NCBI GenBank assembly: GCA_009746045.1
Contig: RPFO01000022.1
Location: 93,501-157,500 of the forward strand
Reading direction: 5' to 3'
Length of the DNA: 64,000 nt
Origin: Mesostigma viride
Taxonomy: Eukaryota; Streptophyta; Mesostigmatophyceae; Mesostigmatales; Mesostigmataceae
In this document: in pieces, positions 18,578-29,708 of the stretch
How the letters are laid out: each line of letters begins with the position of its first letter
Numbering within the stretch: the first letter of the stretch is position 1
Position numbers and translations under genes: made by a program
The notes under the pieces: model-generated
Database searches by the model: none
What the model was told of the DNA's origin: nothing
The model's input: only the letters and a program-made list of their open reading frames with translations

Positions 18578-21500
18578 AAATGGCCTTTTTTGTTACATGG
18601 GGTCATATCTCCCACACATATAGTCAGATCGGGGTGCCTTTCTGGACTTAAGGTCCCCCTAGGACCCTGTTCACATCACATAAATTGGGGGGCCAACTGA
18701 ACTATTTTTAGCATCAAACCGTGACGTGGAAAAGTGCAAAAAACGATGTTTTCCAGGCATAAGGAGGCATAGCAGCCACACACAAGTAGTAAATGTAGTC
18801 CAATTCAGTTGGAAATGGTCATGCTTATTAATTTACATCCAAAGACAAAAACCGCCCTTAAGTATGCAATGTAGGACCAAACTATGTGCTATAATTCTGG
18901 CATACATGAGCCAAAACACCGTTTTAGTGCATTATTTTCAAACTTATGAAGCCCCTGCCAGCACATATGTGGCCCAATCATGCCAGAATTCGTCACATTA
19001 ATAGCACAATACTTGAATTTACACTAGAACACAAGTTGGACATATTAGGACCACTGCCGGCCCACTAAAAGTGACGGATGCAAGCAGAAATAGAGCGATT
19101 TTTGCAAAAATACTCCATATTCTGCGCCATTGTCTTGGAAAACTTTGCATTCTTCACTCAATTATCGTCATGGCTGTCATGGGATTCATATACATGCCAC
19201 TGGGGCTGGATACATTAGCCAACACAGACTAAAAAAGCGATCATCAAGGGACAAAATCACCATCAATCACAGTAGATGCTGGCATTCGGAACAAGCACCA
19301 TAGTGCCTACAAGCCTCAAGAAGGGGAGCTTGGCTGACCAGTCGTGCCTGTCGGCTGACCAGTCTCTTTTCTAAACGGGCCCCGCTCGGCAGCACACACA
19401 ATCTCCTTTGCAGTACTTGGCCCACTCTGCTGGGCACCCCTGCTGTGCGTGTCTTATAGCAGCTAATCCAAATATATATCTGCCAGGTGCCTCTCTGCTA
19501 CATGGAAATACAAAGCGCAATCAAGGACAGCAGTGGCTTGGGCTGCTATTCAATTGAGCTCAGCACCTAGCTGCTGTACAACATAATTCTGCATCAGTGC
19601 CTGTCCTAATTGCGCCCCCCCGCCCCCTTGCCATCATCGTCATGCTCATCATAGTCTTTGGAACGTGCACTGAACTCCAACCCTTGGACAGTCCATAGGT
19701 CATTAAGAATCTGTGCATGTAATGCTAGCTCTTCTCAGTTGAACTCATCTACCACCCTCTCATGGTCGTGTCATCTCTCATGTAATCCACCTAGGTTTAT
19801 CGTGGCCACTGATCTTTCAGCCCCTCCTGACATCAAAATCTGGGCAAACACACTGTTGACATCGCCCTTCCTTTTTAGCCTGCATGGCTCCTCATGTTTA
19901 CCCTTATCTCATCCCTCAACACACCTAGAACTGTCTATTCATCCCCCTTGCATAGGCGGTGCATAACTGCGGCATGATGGGGGATTGCCAAAAATAGGTG
20001 TAAAATGCATGGGATGGCACGGGGAGGCTCACACTCATCGGTTTACAATCACACTCATGTGCTAACAATGTCCCTCTCTGCTTTTGACACTGCATGCACA
20101 TGCATTTCCTACCGGCTATATCAAGCCTTTAGTGTGGTTTGGTGCATCAAGAGAAATGGCAGGTCAGCTGAGTGCATCAGACCACATTTGTGTTAAGTGT
20201 ACGCTTGCAACGCTGTTTGCCCACCGCATGGAGCTCCCCTTTCGGACAGTGGCACAAGTAGCACTTACACCTTACTCCCAGCCGCTCACCCTGCCCATGC
20301 TAGCAACAAGAACAAATGCATGGTCCCCATCCCAACGTAAGGTGCATCACATGGATGGCCCTGCCATCACCTAGCAGTGTGCCACCCCTCTCCACCTCAA
20401 CCTACTCTGAAATGCCAGGGCCCCAACAAACCTTTCAAGACATGGCACTCCTCAAAGAAGGCAACCCCTCAAAGAAGGCGAGGCAGTTTAGGTCTAGGGG
20501 GGCTTTGGGTAAGTTAAAAGATGATAGAGTTCACTAACACAGGCCACGGCAACGACAACCTGCCTCACCCGCTGCATCCATACATCACAAGCCATAAACT
20601 GCACAGCCTGGCATGATTGCCTAAGGGTCACGTGATCCAAGATGCCCTTCAGGCTCACCCCAGCACACCGGCCCATCCTCACCACCCCACTGGTCATAGT
20701 CATCTACAGTGGCATCAAACTCCTCTAGGACAGAGTGCAGTAAAGGCAACATAGACGTCCTGACACAATTGAATAAGAACGTGGCTGCTACCTACTGCCC
20801 TTAAAAAAAATGTCGATTGCTTGCACACATACGCATTCAATTCTTCAAGCAAGCATGCTAACACCTTCACAGCACATCCCAAGGTTGACATCCATCGAGC
20901 TTTGTCAACAAGCATGACTTCCTGATGCAAACTTAGCTGTCAAGCTAGGAGGAGGAAAGCTAGGTAAAGAGGTGAGATAGACCCCCCCACAGCACCTTCC
21001 TGCACCAAAACCATGACAATATCATCCAGAGCTTGCTAAATACGTACAGCTAACCGGTAGCGGGCGACCTTGCAGTCCAGGTTCAGCGCGAACATCTCGT
21101 GTCAGCACCCGGCGGAGATGGCGGACGCGAACCCACAATGCTATAAAAGCGAGTCATAAGACTATTTCGGGGAGCGGTGAACGGCTTGGAACACCGAAGG
21201 TATGCCGCGACAAAAGCCTGAAGTTTTTCTCGGAAATACACGCCTGGATGTGGATTAGGGCACCGTTGTCGTGCTTGTGCTTGCGTTGCGAGCAGGCAAC
21301 CAGTGTTTCTTGCAGTGTCGAGCAGTAACAGATGGTGGCGCGAGAGCAATATGTGACTTTTAAATCATGGCTACACAGCTTACACCTCCGCAGGCATGTT
21401 GGAACAAGCCCCGCCATGCCGTGAGCCGAAAAAAAGGAAGAAACGCATCAAGCAAGGACGGTCGTAAACGTCACTGAAAACAGCAAAATCTGACCTGCCG

Positions 21501-21955
21501 GCAGGTAATGCGACAGCCTGGAAAATGTGATTCGTTTCTCGAAAAACTGATCAGCGCTCGTGAAAGTAGACTTGAAGCCCATTCGGATTCGACCTTTTGG
21601 GAATTGTGAGCTTCCAACAAAAAAGTTTCCCCCACAATTAATAAACATGCATTTTCGCTGCCAATTCCAGATCTGGCCGACACAAAAAAATCAGCGTCTC
21701 AGTTTGCGAATTATTTTGACGCATGAACATACGCGAATAATATCTACCATGCATCATCGCAAAGCAGGAGAGTTTACGCGTCGTTTGCATCCATCGCAGC
21801 GACTTAACATGCATAATTGACTTATGACTGATATTCCGGCGGACATAGGGTCGACAGCCATGCGAGGTGGAATTTTTCTGGTCCCGTCGTCCTCAACGCG
21901 ACGCGTTCGCGCCAAAATTCCCAGGATCTCATGTAACCGGACGGACCGATTTTAG
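18578..21955. other. hAT-1 interior without recognisable genes
   Basis: Only short open frames with no familiar motif. It could be a long intron between the BED exon and the catalytic exons, or unrelated inserted DNA. No repeat boundaries, TSDs or structural RNAs stand out. Confidence 0.4.
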
Positions 21956-24900
21956 GTGCTGTGGAGGGGAGTTTGCCATCTCGGCTGGAGTCAGTCCCTG
22001 CTCGAAGCCGCCCACCAGGCTGCGGCCACGCCTGCTCCAGGCGAAGCTGCAAACCAACAGGAGGAAGGCGCGGTTCGTGCCCGCCGTGAGCAGGAGTGCA
22101 TCGCAGAAGAGAGGCACATGGCTCGCGCCGATGATGACAGCGACAACGGCCTCATCGGAGATGAAGAGGACATCGACGTCGACGAGAACGGCGAACAGCT
22201 GCCGACCTTCCTGCGAGGTGCCGGGCCCGCATCTGCACTTGGTAAACGCAGTTCGTCCGCCTCCGGCTACAGTTCGACCGGACGTGCAACTGCTGACGTC
22301 GTCGAGATCAAGTCATCTCAGCCGGCACTGCGCCAGCAGACCCGGCATGGCCGCGGCTGTCGGGCTGGGAAAGCCCGCCATCGACAAGCTGCTTTGCAAG
22401 GGGTTTATGTCGGCCGGTATCCCATTCAACGTTGTGAATAACGCGCATTTCAAAGCTGCTCTGTCCGCCATCAGCCGAGGAGGGGTGCAGTACCTGGCGC
22501 CAACCTCTCAGACCATGCGGACCCGGGACGCACCCCTCGTTGCCAAGGACTTGGAGAGGGACGTCAAGGAGAAGACCCAGCTGGCCACAGGCACGGGAGG
22601 GACGTTCATCACGGATGGCTGGAAAGACTGCAGTCGCGAATCTCACAATGATCATGAACGTCTTCCATCTGCCCACCTTTACATACTTCATCGGATCCGA
22701 CAACGTGACGGGGCAGGTGAAGTCTGCTGAATTCATGGCAGACCTGGCAGAGCCTCACATCTTGGCCGTCGGCGCAGCGAACGTCGTGCAGGTGATTACG
22801 GACACCACAACATCCATGGAGAACATGAAGAAACTCCTCGAGGCATCATTCCCGCACATCATCATCTCCAGGTGCTGTGCCCACTCGCTGGACCTGTGTT
22901 TCGAGGACATCGGCAAGGAGCCAGCGGTGGACAGGGTCCTGACACAAGTGAACACGGTGGTGGTATTCGTGCTGGGGCACGAGAAGATCAACAGTTTTTT
23001 CATGGGCCTGGACAAGAGCGCCAAGACTCTCAAGAAGTACGCCGACACCCGCTTTGGCACCAGGTATATCGCTGTGATTTCATGAGTTTTATATCCACAA
23101 TTTGCTACGCCCTCTTTTTTCTCATCATCTTCGCTTAATTCTGCTAGTTTATCATTGCTTTAACCCTTGGATGGTGTCTAACTCGTTCCTAAAAGTAGTT
23201 ACCAGTTGCACTTTGCACTATAAAGTCCACAAACCAATCTAATAACAATTTTACCATCCATATTGGGACCAAAGCACACACATATATTGAGTTACTTGGG
23301 GGTCATGTTGGTGGTCATGTTGCAATGTCCTATATATGGGTACATTTTAAGGACCCCCCCCATGCAGGGGGATCCGCTGGGTGCGAGACATGATACACCT
23401 AAAATGCATTTTATGTGGTTTAAACAACTTTATAGGACCTGGCCTTGGAAAGGCAGTTAAATTGGTAGCCATGCATGGCTTCTGAACACTCACATCACTG
23501 GTTGTCCCAGGGACCCAGCTGTACTATATCTAAAAATAACTGGAAGATGACAAGCTAAAAATGAGTGGCAGCTGTGCACCAGGGTACCCCGCTGTACTGT
23601 AACCGTTAATTAGTCCCTGCAAACTTGGTCTGAACATAGTGATGTCCGGTATCAGGGTGTACTACACATCTAGCTCTAGCAGCAGACCTAAAAATATCAC
23701 GGAAATATCTACTGGCATTCGCGCCAGCTTGGTTCTAAAACTGGTCACTATTTGTAGTTACGAGTAAAACTGGTAACTAGAAATAGGTACTAGTACCATC
23801 CAAGGGTTAATTGAGACACAATCATACTGTTGTTGGCGTGTTACTAATTCCATTTTCACAGTTGTGACGATGGCATCATTTTTTTCATGGCATTGCTGCT
23901 TCAGGTTTTACTCGGCGGAGAGCGTTCACGACGCCAAGACCCGGCTCATGGTCACCTTCGAGGACGAAGGGTTGGTGAAGTATGCCGAGGCGCAGAAGAA
24001 GTGGTGGCCCGCGTTCACGCAGGTCCAGGATATTGTGGGCAGCCCGCAGTTCTGGTCCGGCGTGCGCATGCTCGTTGACATTTTCAAGCCCATGAAGCTC
24101 GTGCTCAAGATTTTCGACGGCGACAAGCCAGCAACAGGCGAGCTGTACTACATGATGTACGAGCTCCTCATAGCTGTGCAAGACATTCGCGGGCTGCACA
24201 AAGACCTGTCCAAGCAGCTGCAGGTCCTCGTGCGCAGGCGCTGGGATTACATGCATTCCATCATCCACGCCGCTGGCTACGCGCTCAATCCCAAGTACTG
24301 GGGCCCTGACCACGCACAATATACCATCAAGGAAGTGAGTAAATGGCTAAGTAATTCTTATTTTTCTTCATGGCACGCTATTTGTTATTAGTCCATGGCT
24401 AATTTTGGCTTTTGAGCAATGTGTGGGAAATTGGTATTGAAGGGCTGAAGCCTTCGTTGTCAGTTCCTGAATAGACGTCCTCTAACCTCTTTGCAATCCT
24501 TAATTGCACTGCCACTATTTCCCCCATCGTACTATCCCTCTCCTGCTCAGGTGACAGATGGCCTCCACGCGTGCATTGACAAGATTCATCTGGGCGACAA
24601 GGCAGCCTTCGACCTGGCCATCAAGCAGTACGAGCAATACACCGACCAGCAGGGTGCATTTGCACAGAGCGACTGCAAGAGGCAGGCACAGGCGCCGGGC
24701 ATGGTGTCGTACCAGTGATGGCGCACCTGGGGCGGCTCCACGCCCGCGAGCTGCAGGAGGTGGCGATCAAGGTGCTGGCCCAGCCGGTCTCCTCGGGAGC
24801 CCTCTGTCGAGCGTGTCAACAGCGAAGCCGGCTGGATCAAGTCGCTCAAGCGAAACCGCCTGACGCATGTCAACCACAACCGCCTCATCTACGTGCACTA

Positions 24901-24967
24901 CAACCTCCGCGCGATTGACGCCATCAAGGATTACGACGATCAGAACACGGTTATTCCATGGGAGTAA
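21956..24967 (+). pseudogene. hAT-1 transposase, catalytic and dimerisation parts
   Basis: Order of conserved parts: an acidic linker (DDDSDNGLIGDEEDIDVDEN); GIPFNVVNNAHFKAAL; TGGTFITDGWKD (DUF659-type region); MIMNVFHLPTFTYF; VVQVITDTTTSMENMKKLL; FPHIIISRCCAHSLDLC with EDIGK (the hAT C/H motif); TRFGTRFYSAES; and the C-terminal dimerisation block ERVNSEAGWIKSLKRNRL. Two introns keep phase: 23064-23904 (donor gtatat, acceptor ttcag) and 24335-24550 (gtgagt, ctcag). Frame changes near 22350, 22630 and 24750-24820 and a TGA at about 24716 break it, so this copy should not make active enzyme. The stop is at 24965-24967. Confidence 0.8.
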
Positions 24968-25758
24968 AGCTTTAATGTGAGCTCGCACCTAAAGGATTGA
25001 TGCCGACTCACTGAGTGGGGTAGAGGCCGTAGAGCCCTGCTAGCTCCTGGTCATGGCTTTCCATTTGCTGGGTGGCCACTGGCCATAATTATTATGCCAG
25101 GGCTCAGGCGACCGGGAGTTGGTGGATGGTGGGAGGTCTCATCTGCACACCGCTTGAGGCTCAATAGCAATGCTTTGATGCATGGCTTCTACACTATAGC
25201 GCACACATTTATCAAGACTGATTGTCTGTGACTAGTGAGGTATTGTTTATGAGCCTGCAGAAAACAGTTGCACCATGCATGGCAAGGGCAGCATGCAATA
25301 GTCAACTACCACATGTGTGGTATTTGAATTGATGATGTGTTTAATATGTTGGCCCTATGCTGGCCCACTGCATGGTCCCCTAGTTAGTGCTGGCCTTTTT
25401 TAACATGTTGGCCCCATGCTGCATGGCCCACTGCACGGTCCCGGCAAATTTCAGTTATTAAGTGAGACAACTATTCCTGGAAATATACACAATTGTGAAT
25501 ACAGTACTATGCACACTTGCAGATGCATGTGCATCTGCAAGTGTGTGCACATTATGCACACCACATGCACTATCTTAGTTGGGGACTTCAGTGCCGTCCG
25601 TGGTCCCCCAACGGGGACACGAGATTAATTAATATTAATTAATTAATTCAGTTTATTAATTAATTAATGCACACCACGAGTCACACACCTGTAGTCACAT
25701 GCAGCTCACTATATTCACATAGCATCGCACCATGCAAACATATCATCATGCAAACATA
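24968..25758. other. hAT-1 interior with a family-D LINE stub end; no gene
   Basis: The only structure found is a LINE-like 3' end in plus orientation: the stem-loop GTCCCC-CAAC-GGGGAC at 25603-25618, then ACGAGATTAATTAATATTAA and further TTAA repeats to about 25668. ATGCAAACATA occurs twice at 25732-25742 and 25748-25758; the second copy serves as the left TSD of LINE-B1. Confidence 0.6.
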
Positions 25759-27769
25759 TCATCAAGTCATTATGTATGCATATCATCGCCACGAGCCACG
25801 AGCCACGAGGTAGCCATGGCTGACGGCGGAGCTCATAACTTTCACGTTTGAGCACCGAATTTAGCCGTGAATATCACAATCGACGCGTCTTTCTACGACG
25901 CACATGCTGATATAATTTTCCGACGCTATTACGCAATATACGATGAGCAAACGCCCATCGACGCAACGCAGCCTGACGGCTGCGCTCGGCAATGAAAATA
26001 CGTCTGCAGCTCCGGCTGCAGCTTCGCCATCAGGGCCGGAAGGCGGTGGTGACCCTAGTCGCGCACTGGTTGTCGCCCAGCACCCTCCCGGGCTTCCTGC
26101 CTCGCCCTCAGCCTCGCCCGAGCCAAAACGCAGCCGCCCAACCGAACCAAGCTGGTCTGAACGCGACTTTGACGTTGACGGGTTATTTTCCACCTTCGAC
26201 GGTGCCAGACCCGGCTTTTTCGACATGCCACCCATCAAGATACTGGAGCTCGTGTTTTATGGGTCATACGCCTCCATTTTCGACCTGTGCCAGCGCCTTC
26301 ACAGCCATTACCGCCTCCGCCCTGGACCTGACGGCCGGTTTACTCACCGACCTGAGAACCTGGCCCGCTGGTCTCGCCCCCGTCTTCAGCTCGCCGCCCT
26401 CTTTTCCATCCTTGACCGCTCTGTCACGGACCTCTGGACCCCCTCCCCCTTGACCGAATCCACCTTCCTCCTCCACCTCCAAGAAACCATCTCACAGCAC
26501 GTGACGCCCCTAGCTGCAGATGTGGCAGCTGTGGGTCGCACGCTGGCTGCTGAGCTCCCCACCATCCCCACCGCCACCGCCACCCTCCTCGCCTCCACCC
26601 CCCCCCCTCCGCCTCCACCGACTCCATCACCGCCCAGCTCCGCGACATTGACCAACGTCTTAAGGATAATGCCATCGCTATCGAGGTCCTGCAGAACACC
26701 GCGGGCCTCACCGCCCAGGCGGTGAAGGACATTGCCGCCAAGCCAGCCTCTGCTGGCCTGGCCGGCGATGCTCCTCCCATCACGACCTGGGCGGACATGC
26801 TTAAGCAGCACACCACCTCCACCACCTCCGCCGTCGCAGCCCAGCTCCAGCGGCAGACGCTTGACCTCCGCGAGGAGGCCGAGCTTGCCAAGCGCAGCCT
26901 TAACGTCATTGTCAAGAACCTCGACATGGAGGAAGGTGAGAATTCCGAGAAGCTTGCACGTGCGTTTGAGAGAGAAATTCTTAGTCGCATGGGCCTTACT
27001 GGTGAGATCGACCTGGTCGCCCACCGCCTTCCCCGCGCGCGGGGTAAGGCAGGGCCGCCCCCGCTCCTTCTCACCTTTAAGACCCCGGCGGACAAGATTT
27101 CTTTTCTCCGACGCCGCAAGCGGCTCGAGAAGACTCTCTTCACCCTTGACGACGACTTGACCCTGGCGCAGCAACAACGGCGACGGGAGCTATGGCCCAT
27201 CTACCTCCAGCTCCGGCAGAGCAAGGCGGGGCAGCCGGTGTACTGGAAGGGGGCGGCCATCTACGTCGGCCACAAGCCCTGGCAGGCGACCCCCGCGGCC
27301 CCAACGACTCCAGACGCCCCAGCTTAGGGGAATACAGCAGTAGTAGTGTAGAATAGATAGACCGTGGCCATGTACATGTACGCCTCCTAGAGGCACTATC
27401 CTCGCTAAGCCACACGCTTTATTTAATCATGTACATGTGTGCCTATGATGTGCCACACTCCAGATGATGCCTAGCTTTATTTAGCTATGTTGTGCCCATG
27501 CAGGGAGTAACTCTCTGCTGAGACGCCATGCCCTAGCCTTTTTGTATAGCTATGCTGATCTTCCCCCCCATGACAGGCTCCCCCTTCGCTGGGCATAGCT
27601 TGAAGATCATGGGGATGCAAGTGCCCTGGTGCACCTAGAGCAAGGGTCCTTTACATCCCCACCCTTGCAGGAAGTAGCTTAGGATGTATGATAGGCCATA
27701 TGCCCCCTCTCAAGGGCTATGTGCTACATATACTCCCAACGGAGTTATGTTACAATTCAATTCAATTCA
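25759..27769 (+). mobile_element. LINE-B1: ORF1-only non-LTR element (HAL1-like layout)
   Basis: Flanked by the 11-bp duplication ATGCAAACATA (25748-25758 and 27770-27780). The 5' UTR (CACGAGCCACGAG..., GGCTGACGGCGGAGCTCA) matches, on the opposite strand, that of LINE-B2 at 29333-29437. Then comes a single L1-ORF1-like gene (25943-27327), a 3' UTR, the hairpin ACTCC-CAAC-GGAGT (27732-27745) and a CAATT pentamer tail. No RT is encoded in the 2.0 kb. An element with ORF1 and 3' end only resembles mammalian HAL1 and must rely on another element's RT (inference). Confidence 0.75.
25943..27327 (+). pseudogene. LINE-B1 ORF1-like RNA-binding protein, one frameshift
   Basis: The start is the ATG at 25943 (MSKRPSTQRSL). 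The N-terminal block includes PSWSERDFDVDGLFSTF and a helical region. The reading frame changes by one at a run of ten C (about 26600-26609), after which the coiled coil (ITAQLRDIDQRLKDNAIAIE, AGLTAQAVKDIAAK) leads to an RRM-like domain (SLNVIVKNLDMEEGE...) and a C-terminal domain with AHRLPRARGK, LLLTFKTPADKISFLRRRK and QQRRRELWPIYLQLR. This order (coiled coil, RRM, CTD) is that of L1 ORF1p. The single homopolymer indel suggests either recent decay or a sequencing error. The stop is at 27325-27327. Confidence 0.75.
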
Positions 27770-27845
27770 ATGCAAACATACTACATGCATTAATTGTATA
27801 CTACTGTAGTATTTGCGTGCATGCACAGCCACATGTGCATATATA

Positions 27846-28640
27846 TATTCTGATCAGACACTCCGCAAAGGTGAAAACCTTTGCGTTCAGTGCCAGGCCG
27901 CGGAAAACGCGGAAAACGCGATCTGCAAATGAATCCGACCGGAATCGAACTGGGGACCTCTCGCACCAATTTTGCTGACTATAGGACGGACGTCTCCGGA
28001 TACCATGGCATCGCCAACTTACACCTACAGTCATCCGCAAAAGTTCTCCTGTCCGGGGAGTGATGCAAGCCTTTCGGATTTGGTACTAGATAAATCACTC
28101 GAGATCTGTGTGTAGGAGTACTACACACGTGTCTGCACGCGAGACTTGTTCAGTCTCGCACCGTGAGACGGGCTGAACACGGCTGAATCCTTCTTTTTTT
28201 AGTAGAAGGGGGCGTAGCCGGTACTATCGAAATCAGCCAAGCGTATATTCTGATCAGACACTCCGCAAAGGTGAAAACCTTTGCGTTCAGTGCCAGGCCG
28301 CGGAAAACGCGGAAAACGCGATCTGCAAATGAATCCGACCGGAATCGAACTGGGGACCTCTCGCACCAATTTTGCTGACTATAGGACGGACGTCTCCGGA
28401 TACCATGGCATCGCCAACTTACACCTACAGTCATCCGCAAAAGTTCTCCTGTCCGGGGAGTGATGCAAGCCTTTCGGATTTGGTACTAGATAAATCACTC
28501 GAGATCTGTGTGTAGGAGTACTACACACGTGTCTGCACGCGAGACTTGTTCAGTCTCGCACCGTGAGACGGGCTGAACACGGCTGAATCCTTCTTTTTTT
28601 AGTAGAAGGGGGCGTAGCCGGTACTATCGAAATCAGCCTA
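27846..28640. repeat. Tandem duplication of a 400-bp unit with a tRNA-like B box
   Basis: Copy 1 is 27846-28245, copy 2 is 28246-28640; they appear identical over almost their whole length. On the minus strand each holds CCCCAGTTCGATTCCGGTC, which fits the pol III B box (GTTCGANNCC), with an imperfect tRNA T-arm (three of five pairs) and weak acceptor-like pairing. I could not fold a convincing cloverleaf, so a tRNA-derived SINE fragment is possible but not shown. The unit also holds a hairpin-rich GAGAC/GTCTC region. Confidence 0.8.
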
Positions 28641-28659
28641 TCGAAATCAGCCTTTAATT

Positions 28660-28740
28660 ATATATATATTAAAATATATAATTACTTGCATCAAAGTGAA
28701 GGCACCCAAGTAAACATAACCAATATAAAACCACATGTAT
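28660..28740 (-). mobile_element. LINE-A-like 3' stub (family A')
   Basis: On the minus strand: ...GGTTATGTTTACTTGGG, then GGTGCCTTCACTT, then AAGTAATTATATATTTTAA. The same order occurs at 62311-62365, and it parallels the LINE-A end (hairpin, then TGTAAGTAATTATAT). No TSD was resolved in the AT-rich flanks. Confidence 0.6.
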
Positions 28741-29062
28741 ACACATACACACAATTATGCATGCGCACGTTTACATTCTCAGTATTACATGCAATACATC
28801 GATCGTGTCCACAATGTCCACCGTATAGAGTATAGCCGAGGGTAGGGCAACCTTGGATTATGTCCAAAGCAGTGTTAAAAACATGTGGATTGATGGTGGG
28901 TGTCTTAAAATGTGTAAAATCAGAGTATTCTGAGTGTGTCCGTACGATAACGTATAATACCGTATTATACCGTATTATACCGTATTATACATTATACTCC
29001 ACTGTGACCGTATAACGCGTATAACGTACGATTTTACACTGATACTAGCAGATGCACGTCTT

Positions 29063-29322
29063 AGAGAAGCCATGCCCTAGCTCTTGTATAGCCATGATGA
29101 TCTTCCCCACCTACTATGACGGGCTCCCCTTAGCTGGGAGTTGCCCGAGACAGCTGGGTGGTGCAGGTGCCAGGTAGTGCACCTAGAGCAAGTGTTGTTT
29201 ACATTCCCACCCTTGCAGGAAGTAGCCTAGAATGTATTATAGGCCATATGCCCCTTCTCAGGGATATGTGCTGCATATTCTCCCTTAACGGAGGTATGTT
29301 ACAGTTTAATTTTTTTTTTTAA
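29063..29322 (+). mobile_element. 5'-truncated LINE-B copy with 11-bp TSD
   Basis: Matches the last ~250 bp of LINE-B1 (CCATGCCCTAGC..., GTGCACCTAGAGCAAGTG, CCCACCCTTGCAGGAAGTAG). It ends with a hairpin variant CTCC-CTTAAC-GGAG (29280-29293) and a T-rich tail. Flanked by ATGCACGTCTT at 29052-29062 and 29323-29333. Confidence 0.8.
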
Positions 29323-29437
29323 ATGCACGTCTTGAAAAGACGCATCTGATGCAAGTAGCCTGACTGAATTTGGGGCTCAGACGCCAAAGTTCTGAGCTCC
29401 GCCGTCAGCCATGTCCGCTCGTGGCTCGTGGCTAGGT
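29323..29437 (-). mobile_element. LINE-B2 5' UTR, cut off from its ORF by hAT-1
   Basis: On the minus strand this reads ...GAGCCACGAGCGGACATGG, CTGACGGCGGAGCTCAGAAC, ..., GATGCGTCTTTTCAAGACG. It aligns with the 5' UTR of LINE-B1 (25793-25942). The alignment continues across the hAT-1 insertion point to the ORF start at 17894, which fixes hAT-1 inside this 5' UTR. Confidence 0.7.
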
Positions 29438-29708
29438 AAACCTGCCTCTGAGGGAGTTAATGGAGTTATGTTCCTAATTAATTGATTAATCAATTAAGGC
29501 AAATTCCTGGTAACATCATCAAAAAGGGGGGGTTAGAGAGGGGCAGGCAACGGTTAAGAAAGCGCATCAAGACTCGAAACTGTGGAAGCCCCCCCGGGCT
29601 TCCCCGGAATAGAGCACTCCAGCTAGTTATAGAGTTTTTTTGTTGTATTCACCTTTGCCCGGACTTACAGACTTTTTTTTTGCAAACTTATAGCCCGAGG
29701 CGGGGCCC
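29438..29708. other. TE-derived interval, part of LINE-B3 3' UTR
   Basis: Contains an AT palindrome (AATTAATTGATTAATCAATT region, 29477-29497). It then carries plus-strand sequence shared with the LINE-B2 3' UTR (TCAAGACTCGAAACTGTGG, GCCCCCCCGGGCTTCCCCGG, CACTCCAGCTAGTTA; about 29564-29635). No gene. Confidence 0.5.

Larger units (their letters stand above)
17933..29041 (+). mobile_element. hAT-1: 11.1-kb hAT element with transposase gene
   Basis: The left end is CAGTGTAAAATCATACG (17933); the right end is its near-perfect inverse, CGTACGATTTTACACTG (ending 29041). Both sides are flanked by a perfect 8-bp TSD, ATACTAGC (17925-17932 and 29042-29049). Subterminal zones (17945-18075 and 28944-29035) are packed with GTATAATACGG-type palindromes. 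Inside are a BED-finger exon, a spliced but frame-broken hAT transposase (21956-24967), a complete ORF1-only LINE-B1, a 400-bp tandem duplication and a LINE-A-like stub. The intact ends and TSD show it moved as a unit. The size is large for a hAT, partly because of later insertions. Confidence 0.9.

Noticed and set aside
21956-24967. Active hAT transposase gene
   Set aside because: Several frame changes and a premature stop in conserved regions, although the introns and motifs are clear.
27931-28002. Functional tRNA gene on the minus strand
   Set aside because: B-box-like motif is present, but the T stem pairs only three of five and no proper D or anticodon arm could be drawn.
29333-29500. 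Twin-primed LINE with an inverted 5' segment next to a 3' tail
   Set aside because: The inverted segment aligns with the LINE-B1 5' UTR and continues across hAT-1 into the LINE-B2 ORF at 17894, so it is the displaced 5' UTR of a minus-strand element.
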